Origin: Ardenticatenaceae bacterium
GTDB lineage: Bacteria > Chloroflexota > Anaerolineae > Promineifilales > Promineifilaceae
NCBI GenBank assembly: GCA_020634565.1
Contig: JACKBN010000010.1
Location: forward strand, 62,001-126,000
Reading direction: 5' to 3'
Length of the DNA stretch: 64,000 bases
This document shows positions 17,331 to 24,427 of this stretch, piece by piece. How positions within the stretch are numbered: position 1 is the first letter of the stretch; each line of letters starts with the position of its first letter. Below the pieces are notes generated by a model. It searched no databases. It was not told the DNA's origin and worked only from the letters and a program-made list of their open reading frames with translations. The position numbers were made by a program, and so were the translations under genes.

Positions 17331-17697
17331 TTCCTCTGCGTCTCCTTCGGTGTCTGCGTTCCCGGCTTGGCGTTCCTAATAAGGGCCGCAGCAAGCTAGC
17401 CGCTACGCTGCCAAACCCGTGGGTGCCCAGGCGCACCATGTTTACCGCCAGATCGGCCTGGTGAATTTGTTTGATGAGGCGGCGGCGCACCCGCCGGGCT
17501 TGCTCAGGTGCCAGGTCTGGGAGTTGGGCAACGGCCGTTTGCGACGGCCGTTCTCCCCACAGCGCATCAACAAATGCCAGGCTGACTTCATCTTCAGCCA
17601 GATGTGCCAAAATCGCTTCATTTTCGGCATCATCCAGTTCACCTGCCACAAATCTGCGCAGCGTTTCCTTTGAGGGCCGGTTTGCATTCTCCATCAT
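17323..17697 (-). CDS. small anti-sigma-like protein
   Basis: 124 residues, starting 3 bases after the ECF sigma stop. The N-terminal half (KETLRRFVAGELDDAENEAILAHLAEDE) has the length, acidity and helix pattern of zinc-finger anti-sigma domains, but the HxxxCxxC cysteines are missing. The middle is ALWGERPSQTAVAQLPDLAP. The C-terminal third is Arg-rich (RVRRRLIKQI, RRHRRRRRGND) with one weakly hydrophobic stretch (GFGSVAASLLRPLLG). Its place directly behind a sigma factor suggests it controls that factor; no direct evidence. Confidence 0.65.
   Translation of the reverse strand: MMENANRPSKETLRRFVAGELDDAENEAILAHLAEDEVSLAFVDALWGERPSQTAVAQLPDLAPEQARRVRRRLIKQIHQADLAVNMVRLGTHGFGSVAASLLRPLLGTPSRERRHRRRRRGND
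17531..17551. repeat. doublet of the ACGGCCGT palindrome
   Basis: Two copies at 17531-17538 and 17544-17551, 13 bases start to start, inside the anti-sigma-like gene. They are read in different frames, giving R-P-S on one side and T-A-V on the other. Confidence 0.9.
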
Positions 17698-17699
17698 CG

Positions 17700-18284
17700 T
17701 TATTCACCTGCCAGCAGACGATACTGCACCTGCAAGGCTAATCTGGCTCGCTGCACGCGCATTTTGGCGGCGCTCACGCCAATATCTAGAACATCGGCAA
17801 TTTCATTGTATGGGCGATCTTCCATATCCTTCATGTACAAAATTTCACTGACGCTGCTGTCCAGATTGGCCAGCGCTTCAGCCAATAGTTCACGGTTGTA
17901 TTTGGCCTGATACATTGTTTCGACCGATTGACCTGAGGGCATAATCTCAGCTACGGTCTCCATTTCTGTCTCTGCTTCCTGGGGTCGCCGGCCACGCCGT
18001 CGAATTTCGTTTTGGCAGGTATTGATGGCCACGCGGTACAACCATGTTTTGAAGGAGGAACGTCCTTCAAACTGGCTCAGGCTGCGGTACACTTTGAAGA
18101 AGACTTCTTGCGTTAAATCCTCGGCATCTTCCCGGTTGCGCATGTAGCTGTAGCAAACCCGCCACACAACAGACTTGTACCGCCGGAATAATTCCTGAAA
18201 CGGCCGATCGTCTTTTGTGCCACGCTGCTGACAAACTTCGATTAACGCTGCGTCGGACAATTCCGCTAAAGCTCGCTGTCCCAT
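17700..18284 (-). CDS. RNA polymerase ECF sigma factor
   Basis: 194 residues from ATG 18284 (GAGGAAG 11 bases upstream). The frame is open up to 18548, but that extension resembles no sigma domain and would make the protein 282 residues. Region 2: FQELFRRYKSVVWRVCYSYM, EDAEDLTQEVFFKVYRSLSQF and FKTWLYRVAINTCQNEIRRR. Region 4: LANLDSSVSEILYMKDMED, PYNEIADVLDIGVSAAKMRV. It directs transcription of a stress regulon. The downstream anti-sigma-like and MscS genes suggest an envelope or osmotic theme. Confidence 0.92.
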   Translation of the reverse strand: MGQRALAELSDAALIEVCQQRGTKDDRPFQELFRRYKSVVWRVCYSYMRNREDAEDLTQEVFFKVYRSLSQFEGRSSFKTWLYRVAINTCQNEIRRRGRRPQEAETEMETVAEIMPSGQSVETMYQAKYNRELLAEALANLDSSVSEILYMKDMEDRPYNEIADVLDIGVSAAKMRVQRARLALQVQYRLLAGE

Positions 18285-18938
18285 GCCAATAACATCTTCC
18301 TCAGAGTAGGCAGCTTTTTGGCACCCAGCCGCCCGGCTGTATCTGCACCATTCCGATAGGTGCAGCATCAACCTGGTGCAGTTGGCCACGGTTTTATACA
18401 AAGCGATGGCCGAAACTGCTTTCTGTTGCTTGATTTGCCAGGGGACTGCTTGAGGGTACACCAGACCTGACAAACTGCTCAATCCTAAACGATGGTATTC
18501 TAGTCGAATGTGCAATTTTGTGCCGATCATGTTGTCCCTTTGCGCCACGTAATTTGCTTAAGGCGCGGACTTTCCAGAATTTGTTGCTTTTGTGTGGTGC
18601 GTTTGCGAATGTTTGCAAAATGTCGATGTAAGGACATTGACCCCAACCTGTTAGAGCCGTCACAAAGCAGCGCATGGGCTAATTTGCCAAATTGGCAGGT
18701 GTAATGCTCAAAAATTCCGCATAGGTGTCAAAAAGCGGCTATTTTGTAGGGAAACGGCCGTTTTAACCCCAAATCGGCCCATTTTTCGGCACAGCACAGG
18801 TGACCAATTTCCTACCGGGTGTGAATCCACAAACGGGAAAAATGAAAGATGTTTGTCAGGGAATTGGGGAAGAAACGCAAAACCAGCGAGCTGTTCATCC
18901 AGACACAGCTCGCTTTTTATACAGATGTGAGGAGATGT
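18285..18938. other. intergenic stretch, 654 bp
   Basis: No credible gene on either strand. It holds the upstream region of the sigma gene, one ACGGCCGT copy at about 18752, paired segments near 18806-18880 (CCAATTTCC with GGGAATTGG), and a terminator hairpin at 18885-18914 followed by TTTTT on the plus strand. A plus-strand small RNA ending at about 18918 is possible but unproven. Confidence 0.5.
18885..18918. terminator. intrinsic terminator hairpin
   Basis: AGCGAGCTG (18885-18893) pairs with CAGCTCGCT (18906-18914); TTTTT follows on the plus strand. On the minus strand it lies just after the stop of the small gene ending at 18939 and is followed by GGTTTTGCG. No plus-strand gene precedes it. 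Confidence 0.6.
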
Positions 18939-19190
18939 TTAATCATCCAGACGGGGTGGTTCTTTGGCGGGGGTATCTTTGGGAAAAAGAATGCGTGTGG
19001 CAATCAAAATATCTTTTTCCGCTTCACTCAATTCAGGGTAATGCAATAAAACTTCAATGTTGCTTTTCAGCAAGAGGGAAAAGTGTGGGTCTAAATAATC
19101 TAGCGTGGCTGAGGCCACCATCTTTGCTGTGGGCAGCGGCAGCTTTGCTTGTTCAGACACATAACTGATCAGGTCTTCCATTTCGGACAT
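18939..19190 (-). CDS. small helical protein of unknown function
   Basis: 83 residues, all-helical in appearance: EDLISYVSEQAKLPLPTAKM, VASATLDYLDPHFSLLLK, EVLLHYPELSEAEKDILIAT, then a polar KDTPAKEPPRLDD tail. The first half recalls DUF2267-like or HTH-type helical repeats, but I cannot assign a family. GGAG lies 1 base from the first ATG and about 9 bases before the second ATG (19181), which may be the true start. It lies between the FHA gene and the sigma operon, same strand. Confidence 0.6.
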   Translation of the reverse strand: MSEMEDLISYVSEQAKLPLPTAKMVASATLDYLDPHFSLLLKSNIEVLLHYPELSEAEKDILIATRILFPKDTPAKEPPRLDD

Positions 19191-19257
19191 TCTCCAAAAA
19201 GATTATTAGCAAGGATATCCGAATAGACGCCGATCCTGGCGAAGCGTCACATTTTGC

Positions 19258-19926
19258 TTAGGGACAAACGGGATTGAAGCCCAATGGGCCGAGGGCGGTT
19301 TCCCATAACGGCCGTAATCCGCCGCAGTAGAGCAGTTGGCCCTGGTTGTAGCTGTCCAAAAAGAGGACGGTGCCCACGCACAGCACACAGGCCACCACCA
19401 GCAGGCAGCCACAGCCAATGAGAATGCGGTTGCGATTAGAGGAAACGGCCGTTTCCGGCGCCGCAAAATCCTCAAAGGTGGGTGGGGGCGCGGCGGGCAT
19501 GGGGTCTGGCAGGCTGCCCGGTTCGGCGTAAACAGGCACTGGCTCAGGAGGCAAGGCTGGCGTGGGCACGTCGTCAGCTGGCGAATACACAATTTCCGAG
19601 GCCATGCCTGCCGCCCAGTAGCGCAGGCGAACCGTATCGCCAAATTCCACAGAGTCGCCGTGTTTTAAGGCCATGGGGTGGTTCAGCCGGATGCCGTTGA
19701 CGAAGGTGCCATTGGTGCTGCCCAAATCTTCCAGCACGTACCCATCGCCCTGCGGCGTAATTTGGGCATGGCGGCGAGAAATCTCGGCATCGTTAATGAC
19801 AATGCCATTGTTGGCAGAACGGCCGATTGTTTGCGGCGCATTGCCCAGCTTAAAGGTCTTCTCTGGCTCTGGTCCCTGTTCAATAACCAGACGGGCCGCA
19901 AATTCGGCAGCTGGATTGGCATCCAT
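19258..19926 (-). CDS. FHA-domain membrane protein
   Basis: 222 residues. The FHA domain spans about residues 12-100: QTIGRSANNGIVINDAEISR, RRHAQI, LEDLGSTNGTFVNGIRL. It keeps the Gly-Arg-Ser, Ser-x-x-His and Asn-Gly positions that read phosphothreonine peptides. A Pro-rich linker (PTPALPPEPVPVYAEPGSLP) is followed by one helix (ILIGCGCLLVVACVLCVGTV) and a short outside tail. It could receive signals from a Ser/Thr kinase such as the one at 40355, which is inference. AGGAG lies 8 bases before the ATG. Confidence 0.92.
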   Translation of the reverse strand: MDANPAAEFAARLVIEQGPEPEKTFKLGNAPQTIGRSANNGIVINDAEISRRHAQITPQGDGYVLEDLGSTNGTFVNGIRLNHPMALKHGDSVEFGDTVRLRYWAAGMASEIVYSPADDVPTPALPPEPVPVYAEPGSLPDPMPAAPPPTFEDFAAPETAVSSNRNRILIGCGCLLVVACVLCVGTVLFLDSYNQGQLLYCGGLRPLWETALGPLGFNPVCP

Positions 19927-20005
19927 GACAAACTCCTAGGGTTTGTTGGTAAACGATGGCGGAGTATAAAAATAAAGAGCCGTGTTTGTCAACGCCACTT
20001 CATGA

Positions 20006-20034
20006 TTGACATAGAGAATGAATTTTTGTATTCT
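20006..20034 (+). promoter_or_regulatory. sigma-70-type promoter of padR
   Basis: TTGACA (20006-20011), 17-base spacer, TATTCT (20029-20034). It sits 55 bases before the padR ATG, immediately upstream of the palindrome at 20044-20068. Confidence 0.75.
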
Positions 20035-20043
20035 GTCGGCATA

Positions 20044-20068
20044 GGTATTCTACCTTAAGTAGAATACC
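20044..20068. promoter_or_regulatory. 25-bp perfect palindromic operator, probable PadR site
   Basis: Arms GGTATTCTAC (20044-20053) and GTAGAATACC (20059-20068) around CTTAA. It lies across the expected transcription start of the padR operon, where binding would block the promoter. PadR regulators usually autoregulate from such sites. Confidence 0.7.
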
Positions 20069-20088
20069 GTTGAAGGATGCAGCCAATA

Positions 20089-20460
20089 ATGAATGTCGAT
20101 GCACTACTTTCTCAGTGGGAAGATGCTTACAAAAAGGGATTGCTCTCATTTTGGATTCTGCTGCTTTTGCACCAGGAGGAGATGTATGCTTATGAAATGA
20201 CGGCCGTCATCGCCGACATGAGCCAGGGAACTGTGCTGGTAGATGAAAAGAGCATTTACCGTGCCTTAAAGCGCTTTGAAGATAACCAGATTATTCAAAG
20301 CAGTCTGCGCAAGTCGGATGTTGGACCGCCCCGGCGCTATTTTGGCCTGACAGACTTAGGTAAAACCTTGTTACGTCGGTTTTGCCAACGCAATATTTTA
20401 GTTTTTCAAGAACCAGTCGTCGCCGCCGCCATTGCCAATCTTCTTTCATCAAACAAGTGA
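20089..20460 (+). CDS. PadR-family transcriptional regulator
   Basis: 123 residues from ATG 20089 (GAAGGA 11 bases upstream; the ATG at 20077 overlaps that site). The winged-helix core is LSFWILLLLHQEEMYAYEMT, SIYRALKRFEDNQIIQSSLR, GPPRRYFGLTDLGKTLLRRF, matching the PadR pattern with its conserved YxLT wing variant YFGLT. PadR proteins repress efflux or membrane genes and release DNA on ligand binding. The next gene, 11 bases downstream, encodes a membrane protein, so the pair is a likely self-controlled operon. Confidence 0.92.
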   Translation: MNVDALLSQWEDAYKKGLLSFWILLLLHQEEMYAYEMTAVIADMSQGTVLVDEKSIYRALKRFEDNQIIQSSLRKSDVGPPRRYFGLTDLGKTLLRRFCQRNILVFQEPVVAAAIANLLSSNK

Positions 20461-20471
20461 GGAAAAACGTT

Positions 20472-20945
20472 ATGAAACAAAACATGGTGTTGAATGATTC
20501 CTGGAGTCACGATGAGCCATCATCTGTACTGCTGGCTAATCTGCAGAAGATTCATTACAGCTTGCTTGTCGGACTGGGCGCGGTGGTCGCCTATGTTTTT
20601 ATAGCTATCGGCGTGCCCGATCCGTTTTTTGAGAATCTGGTGCCAGTTTATGTATGGTTGCTATTACTTTTGGTGCCGGCTGTGATTGGTTTGGTTGTAT
20701 ATAAGTTTCCTCCGTGGCAGGCGATCCCTCTTGCCTTACGCAGACGTGCCATATTGCACGCATTTAGCTTGAGCGCTCTCACTCTGAGCACAACGGTGCT
20801 TTTTAGTTTTCAGTGGCATCCTTATGAGGCAGGTCATTGGGTAGTAAGTGCCCTGGCTACGCTTTTTTATGGAGCAGGCATTGTCGGGTTGTCATTTCGG
20901 TTACATCGCCAAATCGAAGAAGATAAAGGTGAGTTGTTTCCTTAA
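20472..20945 (+). CDS. four-helix membrane protein in the PadR operon
   Basis: 157 residues from ATG 20472 (GAGGAAAA upstream). Hydrophobic helices: SLLVGLGAVVAYVFIAIGV, VYVWLLLLLVPAVIGLVVY, ILHAFSLSALTLSTTVLFS and WVVSALATLFYGAGIVGLSF. Short charged ends (QIEEDKGELFP). Many PadR operons carry such small integral proteins of unknown role. No family is recognised. Confidence 0.7.
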   Translation: MKQNMVLNDSWSHDEPSSVLLANLQKIHYSLLVGLGAVVAYVFIAIGVPDPFFENLVPVYVWLLLLLVPAVIGLVVYKFPPWQAIPLALRRRAILHAFSLSALTLSTTVLFSFQWHPYEAGHWVVSALATLFYGAGIVGLSFRLHRQIEEDKGELFP

Positions 20946-20971
20946 ATTGCAATCAAAGCGTGATAAATTGC

Positions 20972-22159
20972 ATGAGGCAACGGCCGTTTCTCCATCTGCT
21001 TCTCCTAATACTTTTTAGCCTGGCAGCCTGCACCCCGTCACCCGAACCTCCGCAATTTGGCCCGAATAAACTTGGGGTGCATCTTTTGCTGGATGACGGC
21101 CGTTTTCAATGGCCCGTTTCTGCTTGGGAAACGCATCTAACCTATGCGCGGCAGGCGGTGGGGGCAGGTGGTGCCGTGACCGAACTGGTGCGCCTGGACG
21201 ATCTGGATGTGGCCAAGTGGCAGCAGTTCATGGATTTGTGCGCCGCGCAGGAACTGACGCCCATTTTGCGCCTGGCCACCACCTATGACACCGAGGCTGG
21301 CTGGTGGGTTGCCCCGCCGCTGGATGACAACGGCCGTTCCTACCAAACCGTCGCTCAGCAATATGCGGATTTCGTAGCGGCTCTGGATTGGCCCAGCGAG
21401 CATCATTTTGTGGTGGTAGGCAACGAACCGAACCACGGCGACGAGTGGAGCGGTCGTCCAGACCCCGCCGCGTACGCGCGCTTCTTGCTGGATACGGCCG
21501 TTGCTCTCAAAGCCGCCGATCCCCAGGCGTTTGTCCTCAATGCGGGGCTGGACCCGTACACGCCGCACACCGGCAGCCAGCCCTTTGCCAACGGCTTGTG
21601 GTACATCGATTCCAGTACCTTTTTGCTGGAAATGATGGCTGCTGAACCGGAACTGCTGGACGTTTTAGACGGCTGGGCCAGCCACCCATACCCGCTGGGG
21701 CCGTTTGCCGCGCCGCCCTGGGAGCAAACCTTTCAGGTAGATTTGCTCAACGACGCGCCAGCCGCCAATTATTCTGCGCCGGAAGGCATTTTTAACCGAG
21801 GCGTAAACGGGTACGAGTGGGAACTGTGGCTGCTGGATCAGCTTGGCGCACCGGAGCTGCCGGTGTTTATCACCGAAACAGGCTGGCGGCACGGCGCAGA
21901 TGCCTATCCCAACGCCGCGCTGGCGACAGATTATCTTGATTTGGCGCTGCGGGGGAATAACGGCCGTTTCCCACAATTCCCCGAAGCTGGCTGGACCTCC
22001 TGGCTGGCCGATGAGCGCGTGGTGACCGTCACCCCCTTTGCGTTGGATGGCAATCCAGCCGAGTGGGGCCACACCAACTGGTTGAACATTGAGGCCGACG
22101 GCCGTATCGTGGGCTGGCATATTGATCCGGCGCGCTGGCAAACGGCCGTTGGAGAATGA
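20972..22159 (+). CDS. glycoside-hydrolase-like TIM-barrel lipoprotein
   Basis: 395 residues from ATG 20972 (a GTG at 20960 is also in frame). Signal MRQRPFLHLLLLILFSLAAC with an AAC lipobox. Barrel strands end in the clan-A pattern: VVVGNEPNHGDEW (acid/base Glu152) and VFITETGWRHG (nucleophile Glu302); YADFVAALDWP and GWASHPYPLG fit the same fold. It resembles GH39/GH5-type or catalytically uncertain barrel proteins attached to the membrane. The substrate is presumably a polysaccharide. The next gene starts 24 bases later. Confidence 0.8.
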   Translation: MRQRPFLHLLLLILFSLAACTPSPEPPQFGPNKLGVHLLLDDGRFQWPVSAWETHLTYARQAVGAGGAVTELVRLDDLDVAKWQQFMDLCAAQELTPILRLATTYDTEAGWWVAPPLDDNGRSYQTVAQQYADFVAALDWPSEHHFVVVGNEPNHGDEWSGRPDPAAYARFLLDTAVALKAADPQAFVLNAGLDPYTPHTGSQPFANGLWYIDSSTFLLEMMAAEPELLDVLDGWASHPYPLGPFAAPPWEQTFQVDLLNDAPAANYSAPEGIFNRGVNGYEWELWLLDQLGAPELPVFITETGWRHGADAYPNAALATDYLDLALRGNNGRFPQFPEAGWTSWLADERVVTVTPFALDGNPAEWGHTNWLNIEADGRIVGWHIDPARWQTAVGE

Positions 22160-22183
22160 GCCACCGTTGGGGATAATGGGGGC

Positions 22184-22921
22184 ATGACTACGATTTTGCA
22201 CATCACCACTGAGAAAGATTGGCAAACGGCCGTTGTCGCGGGCGAATACCGCGCCGATTCGCTGGAAAATGAAGGCTTTATTCACTGCTCCACCGTGGAG
22301 CAGGTGTTAATGCCCGCCAACCAGATGTTTGCCGGGCAGCCCAATCTCATTTTGCTCACCATTGATCCCACCAAGCTAACCGCTCGACTCGTTTACGAGG
22401 ATTGTTATGAAACGGGCTACCAATTCCCCCATATTTATGGCCCGCTGAATTTGGATGCCGTCACCGGCTTTGTTGAATTTCCGCCCAATCCAGACGGCAC
22501 TTTTTCACTCCCTGCTGAGCTAGAAATGAGGAAAACGGCCGTTATGCGCGTCGCCCGACCCACCGACAATCTGGCGCAGATTGGCAAAATGTACCAGGAA
22601 GGGCTGGGCTTTACGGTGCTGGGCCAGTTTGAAAATCACCAAGGGTTCGATGGCTTGATTTTGGGCCATCCGCGCTACCCTTACCATCTCGAATTTACCC
22701 ACCATCGCGGCACCAGCGTCGGACGTGCGCCCACGCCAGATAATTTGCTGGTCTTTTACCTGCCCAGTGGTACCGAATGGCAAGCCACCTGCCGGGCGAT
22801 GGAACAGGCCGGTTTCCAACTTGTGGCCTCTTACAATCCTTATTGGGACGATGCAGGCAAAACGTTTGAAGATGTGGATGGCTACCGAATCGTGCTGCAA
22901 AATCGCGCCTGGACAGCTTAA
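22184..22921 (+). CDS. DUF952-VOC fusion protein
   Basis: 245 residues. Residues 1-112 are a DUF952 domain (ILHITTEKDWQTAV, YRADSLENEGFIHCSTVEQV, NLILLTIDPTKL, QFPHIYGPLNLDAV). This small fold is related to ADP-ribosyl-handling proteins and has the characteristic FIHCS and HIYGPL motifs. Residues 113-245 are a glyoxalase/VOC domain (VMRVARPTDNLAQIGKMYQE, GHPRYPYHLEFTHH, NPYWDDAGKTFEDVDGYRIV) of the YycE type. Domain fusion is clear; the substrate is unknown. A hairpin at 22937-23003 follows. Confidence 0.88.
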   Translation: MTTILHITTEKDWQTAVVAGEYRADSLENEGFIHCSTVEQVLMPANQMFAGQPNLILLTIDPTKLTARLVYEDCYETGYQFPHIYGPLNLDAVTGFVEFPPNPDGTFSLPAELEMRKTAVMRVARPTDNLAQIGKMYQEGLGFTVLGQFENHQGFDGLILGHPRYPYHLEFTHHRGTSVGRAPTPDNLLVFYLPSGTEWQATCRAMEQAGFQLVASYNPYWDDAGKTFEDVDGYRIVLQNRAWTA

Positions 22922-22936
22922 CTTATTCAAATATTG

Positions 22937-23010
22937 GCCACAGAGTTCACAGAGGTTTTTGAGATTGGTCTTGATTCTTTGTCTGCTCTCTTTTCTCTGT
23001 GGCTTTTTTG
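22937..23010 (+). terminator. hairpin built from a CACAGAG repeat
   Basis: GCCACAGAG (22937-22945) pairs with CTCTGTGGC (22995-23003), followed by TTTTTTG. Between the arms are further CACAGAGG and CTCTTTTCTC words. The same repeat family occurs in frame at about 38957-38992. Confidence 0.5.
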
Positions 23011-23029
23011 AGCAAGAAGAAGAGAAAAT

Positions 23030-24346
23030 ATGGCAGTAGACACCCCTAAAAATGTACGCAATCTGGTTTTGTATGAAATTTATGTGCGCAATCATGGGGC
23101 AAATGGCACCTTTGCCGATGTGACCAAGGATTTGCCGCGCATTCGCGAGATGGGCGTGGACTATGTTTGGTTTATGCCCATCCATCCCATTGGCCAGCTG
23201 AACAAAAAGGGTGAACTGGGCTGCCCATATTCCATCCAGGATTACTTTACGACGAACCCGGAGTACGGCGCCAAGAAGGAGTTTGAGCTGCTGGTGCAGT
23301 ATGCCCATGCGCTGGGGCTGAAGGTGATGATCGATGTGGTTTATAACCACACGGCGCACGATGCGGTGACGGTTGAATCTCATCCAGAATGGTACCATCG
23401 CGATGAAAACGGCCGTCCCATGACCACCGTGCCTGAATGGAGCGACATTATCGACCTGGTGTACGATGACCCGGCGCTGTGGGATTACCTGATTGATGCG
23501 TTGAAGATGTGGGTGAAGCTGGGCGTAGATGGTTTCCGCTGCGATGTGGCTTCCGTGGTGCCGTTGGCTTTCTGGCAGCGGGCGCGGCGCGAAGTGGCGG
23601 CCATTAACCCAGACGTGCTCTGGCTGGCCGAGAGCGTACACACGGGCTTTGTCATCGACCGGCGGCAGCGCGGCCTGGTGGCTCATTCCGATGGCGAAAT
23701 CCACGAAGCGTTTGATCTTTCCTACGATTACGACATTTGGCCTTTGTGGGAAAAAGCGGTGGTGGATGAAACGGCCGTTCCCACCTATCTCACCGCGCTC
23801 TGGTACCAACAAGGGGTCTATCCGGCGCACACCATCAAAATGCGCTGCGTGGAGAACCACGATCAGGCACGTATCATGGCAAAGGCGCCCAGCCGGGCGC
23901 AGGCGCTGGCCTGGACCGCGTTTCAGGCGTTTAACGAAGGCGCATTTTTGCTTTATGCGGGGCAAGAAGCCGAAGAGACGCGCACGCCCAGCCTGTTTGA
24001 CATCGACAAAGTGCGCTGGGGCGCTTACGAACTGCAATCTTATCTCAAAAAGTTATGTCAATTAAAGAAAGATGAGGTGCTGCAAGACGGCCGTTTCACC
24101 TTACTCACCCCACAACCAGCCATCACCGCGCTGTGGCAGGGGGGAAATGAAGGGTTGTATGGCGTCTTCAACGTCTCGGGCGTGGTGGACGTGCAGCCGA
24201 CGCCGCTGCCAGATGGTGAGTATGTAGATTTGCTGAGCGAAACGGCCGTTACCGTGCGTGATGGGGAGATGGCGGTGCCGGATACGGCCGTTATTCTGCG
24301 CTTCTCCGGCGTTTTGGCGGACGTTGGTCCCAAAATTTGGCTCTGA
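23030..24346 (+). CDS. alpha-amylase family glycosidase (GH13)
   Basis: 438 residues with no signal peptide, so cytoplasmic. GH13 regions in order: GLKVMIDVVYNHT (region I), GVDGFRCDVAS with nucleophile Asp172 (II), VLWLAESVH with acid Glu201 (III), CVENHDQAR with Asp278 (IV). YDYDIWPLW and FLLYAGQEAEETRTPSLF complete the barrel; a short beta C-domain follows. It acts on alpha-1,4 glucans or maltodextrins. GCPYSIQDYF is typical of the maltogenic/oligo-1,6 side of the family. No glycogen genes are nearby. Confidence 0.95.
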   Translation: MAVDTPKNVRNLVLYEIYVRNHGANGTFADVTKDLPRIREMGVDYVWFMPIHPIGQLNKKGELGCPYSIQDYFTTNPEYGAKKEFELLVQYAHALGLKVMIDVVYNHTAHDAVTVESHPEWYHRDENGRPMTTVPEWSDIIDLVYDDPALWDYLIDALKMWVKLGVDGFRCDVASVVPLAFWQRARREVAAINPDVLWLAESVHTGFVIDRRQRGLVAHSDGEIHEAFDLSYDYDIWPLWEKAVVDETAVPTYLTALWYQQGVYPAHTIKMRCVENHDQARIMAKAPSRAQALAWTAFQAFNEGAFLLYAGQEAEETRTPSLFDIDKVRWGAYELQSYLKKLCQLKKDEVLQDGRFTLLTPQPAITALWQGGNEGLYGVFNVSGVVDVQPTPLPDGEYVDLLSETAVTVRDGEMAVPDTAVILRFSGVLADVGPKIWL

Positions 24347-24427
24347 TACAGTGCCTGACTTCCCACACGCTGGCGATTATGTTAAAATGCTTCCCAACGT
24401 TATGTATATTTCCCTGGGAAAAGAAGT

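Noticed and set aside
18284..18548. N-terminal extension of the ECF sigma factor
   Set aside because: The extra 88 residues match no sigma region, and a ribosome site precedes the internal ATG.
18700..18880. Possible cobalamin-type riboswitch
   Set aside because: Short words such as GGTGTC, GGGAA and GTCAGG are present, but the conserved core boxes are not in order and no plus-strand gene follows.
18800..19168. A 122-codon plus-strand open frame over the terminator at 18885
   Set aside because: It would translate through a strong hairpin and runs antisense to the small gene at 18939-19190.
22520..24037. A 505-codon open frame on the minus strand
   Set aside because: It lies antisense to the GH13 amylase and the DUF952-VOC gene, has no recognisable domain, and its composition is that of a complement of real codons.
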